Assembly (NCBI GenBank): GCA_041623475.1
Contig: JBFJWU010000194.1
Coordinates: 1-6,694, forward strand
Length of the DNA stretch: 6,694 nt
Direction: 5' to 3'
DNA from: JBFJWU01 sp041623475 [NCBI: bacterium]
Lineage (GTDB): Bacteria > J088
In this document: positions 5,129 to 6,694 of the stretch, one piece after another
Layout of the letters: each line of letters opens with the position of its first letter
How positions within the stretch are numbered: the stretch's first letter is position 1
The notes under the pieces: model-generated
Database searches by the model: none
The model's input: the letters and a program-made list of their open reading frames with translations, nothing else
What the model was told of the DNA's origin: nothing
Program-made: the position numbers and the translations under genes

Positions 5129-6694
5129 CTAAAACAGTGTCAAGTCCGGAAGCAGCTCGATCTCGCTGACGATCAGGTCGTTGACCAGCTTGTTGACCAT
5201 GTACATGTCTGATTCCTGCATCGTCGCTGCCGGTTCCGGATTCAATGGCAACAACGACCCGTCGATGTACAAGACACCGTGAAAGCTGGGTTGCTGCCAG
5301 GCGATATAGGGCAAGGGGTCCACAGGCAGCAGGCCGTTGGGCGGGAAAACACCGTCAGCAACGATGTCCGCATCCGTGATCGTGCGGGCACCAATGACAC
5401 CCAGCACGTCAAAGACAAATGACTTGGGAAAATGCGATTGGTCCTGCCGGGCAATAAACGGTTCATCGGCCCAGTCGTACGGCGATTCTCCCTCGATCAG
5501 GAATACATCCGTCTGGCCGCCATCGTTGGTCCAGTAAGGCAGCAATTCCCTGATCGGGCTGGGCTGAATGAAAAATGAACGGAAATCGAACTCGACCATT
5601 TCCGGGATGGGGTCGAACCCGGCATCGATTTCGCGAAAAATAATATTGGCCTCGGTCAGTCCCAACCGTCGCCAGGAATGATTGGGATTACCGACGGCCA
5701 CCATCTGGTCACGCAGTACCTGGACGATTGTGTGGACGTGGCGAAACAGCTCGCCGATGTCGTTGACACTGGCCGACGCTTTCAGTGGGATCCCGGATCC
5801 GAGTTCAGCAAAAATTACCTCGTCGCCCGCAATGACCGAGCGAATACCAATGATCAGCGTGTCGTCATTGCTGGCAACCCCGTTCTGGTCCTCGTCAATC
5901 CACGCCAGGACATTGTCGCGCAGGTCCTCGTCGTCCGAGTTTCGCTGGATCATCCGAACCAGAACCCCGTCTTCTGATCCGGCGTCCTGCAGGTAGATGG
6001 CCTCCAGGGAATCCCTCAGGTTTCCGGGAATACTGGTCATTCGGCCCTTTTCCAGAAAATCCAGGAAGTCGGGGGACAGGTCAAACGCCGCGCCGCCCGC
6101 TCTGGCCCGGGCGATCCAGCTGGCCGATGCGGTTTGGGGCGTTGGGGCGCCGCCATCGTCGTTGTCGGTTGCACCGGAACTGCCGGCATCCAGGACTGAA
6201 TCGAAAAAGAGAAACGCATCCGCAGCAGGAACATCAAAGGCAAAATTGTGGGCCAGCAGGAAATGGATCCCCGCCTGGGCTGACTCGACCAGAACCCGCA
6301 GAACCCGGGCAGCGGCCGCATCGAACTCGTGACCAATGACAATCGTAACGCCCGCGTCGTCCAATGCAAAACTGACCAGCGGCACACCATCCGGCACGGT
6401 CAGGCGGCAGTCGTTTTCGATTACGTAATCCAGCGGCAGGCGGATCTGGCTGATCCGTAGTTCGTGTGGCGCAAAGAATTCGGCCAGTCGCTGGTTGATG
6501 TTTGTTGTTGACGACGTGTCCGATTCGGAAAATGGCAGTGGATCCTTGCCACTGGCAATACGATCAAGGGCATCAAATTGTTCGCCCGCTCGCGCCAGGA
6601 CGCGTCCGTACTCGGCCAGACACGTATAATCGGTTCCCGCAGCCGCCAATTCGTCGAACCGGTCCCATGCATCGGCAAATTCGCCGTCCGACAG
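5129..6694 (-). CDS. Large acidic protein of unknown function, 5' end outside the window
   Basis: I do not recognise this family. The frame is open from the right edge to TAG at 5129-5131, giving 521 visible residues; the TTG at 6649 is internal, because the frame continues upstream without a stop. The first 50 or so residues (DAWDRFDEL through ARAGEQFDALDRI) look like a helical pair and are vaguely TPR-like. A mixed domain follows, with hydrophobic strands such as VTIVIGHEF and HFLLAHNFAFDVP (near residues 116-156). A Gly/Asp-rich linker lies near 171-187 (TDNDDGGAPTPQ). DEDQNGVASNDD at residues 267-278 (bases 5861-5896) resembles an EF-hand or dockerin-type calcium loop. The C-terminal half has many W, Y, F, P and D residues. 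Strong acidity and the calcium-like loop suggest an exported or surface protein, but any signal peptide is off-window. It converges on the racemase gene with 16 bp between stops. Confidence 0.85.
   Translation of the reverse strand: MSDGEFADAWDRFDELAAAGTDYTCLAEYGRVLARAGEQFDALDRIASGKDPLPFSESDTSSTTNINQRLAEFFAPHELRISQIRLPLDYVIENDCRLTVPDGVPLVSFALDDAGVTIVIGHEFDAAAARVLRVLVESAQAGIHFLLAHNFAFDVPAADAFLFFDSVLDAGSSGATDNDDGGAPTPQTASASWIARARAGGAAFDLSPDFLDFLEKGRMTSIPGNLRDSLEAIYLQDAGSEDGVLVRMIQRNSDDEDLRDNVLAWIDEDQNGVASNDDTLIIGIRSVIAGDEVIFAELGSGIPLKASASVNDIGELFRHVHTIVQVLRDQMVAVGNPNHSWRRLGLTEANIIFREIDAGFDPIPEMVEFDFRSFFIQPSPIRELLPYWTNDGGQTDVFLIEGESPYDWADEPFIARQDQSHFPKSFVFDVLGVIGARTITDADIVADGVFPPNGLLPVDPLPYIAWQQPSFHGVLYIDGSLLPLNPEPAATMQESDMYMVNKLVNDLIVSEIELLPDLTLF

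Noticed and set aside
6647-6649. TTG at 6649 as the start of the right-end gene
   Set aside because: The frame stays open to the window edge with similar composition and no SD site is present before it, so the true start is outside.
1-6694. Defence system, mobile element or biosynthetic cluster
   Set aside because: No transposase, integrase, nuclease, toxin-antitoxin pair, array or multi-gene same-strand cluster is visible; the genes look like core and general metabolic genes.

Overview
The window reads as ordinary chromosomal DNA of a Gram-negative bacterium, most likely a gammaproteobacterium. Three things point that way: moderately GC-rich coding sequence, the long (366-residue) form of PurC that resembles the proteins of Vibrio- and Shewanella-type bacteria, and a lipid-type CoA racemase next to an SDR oxidoreductase. 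Genus and habitat cannot be fixed from the sequence. I see no tRNA, rRNA, insertion sequence, CRISPR array, phage gene or attachment site.

Six protein genes fill the window and alternate strictly in strand (+ - + - + -), so none shares an operon with a visible neighbour. In order they are: (1) the C-terminal three quarters or so of a glutamate/dicarboxylate:cation symporter (+, cut by the left edge); (2) a small class I SAM-dependent methyltransferase (-); (3) purC, SAICAR synthase of purine biosynthesis (+); (4) a classical/RDH-like short-chain dehydrogenase (-); (5) an alpha-methylacyl-CoA racemase of the CaiB/BaiF family (+); (6) a long acidic protein of unknown function (-, cut by the right edge).

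The genes meet tail to tail at three places (gaps of 50, 14 and 16 bp). Each of these junctions holds one or more short inverted repeats that could fold as stems, but none has a T-tract. The two head-to-head gaps hold the control signals. The gap before purC (210 bp) has a GC-rich hairpin followed by an AT-rich promoter-like stretch. The gap between the SDR and racemase genes (142 bp) carries a 20-bp inverted repeat that looks like a repressor operator.

The racemase and the SDR probably belong to one acyl-CoA or isoprenoid/branched-lipid pathway and may share that operator; this is inference. The symporter, methyltransferase and purC have no evident functional link. The most useful leads are the operator-like repeat, an Asp-to-Asn change in the NMDGT motif of the symporter, and the uncharacterised acidic protein at the right end. 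I did not find a convincing new multi-gene system.
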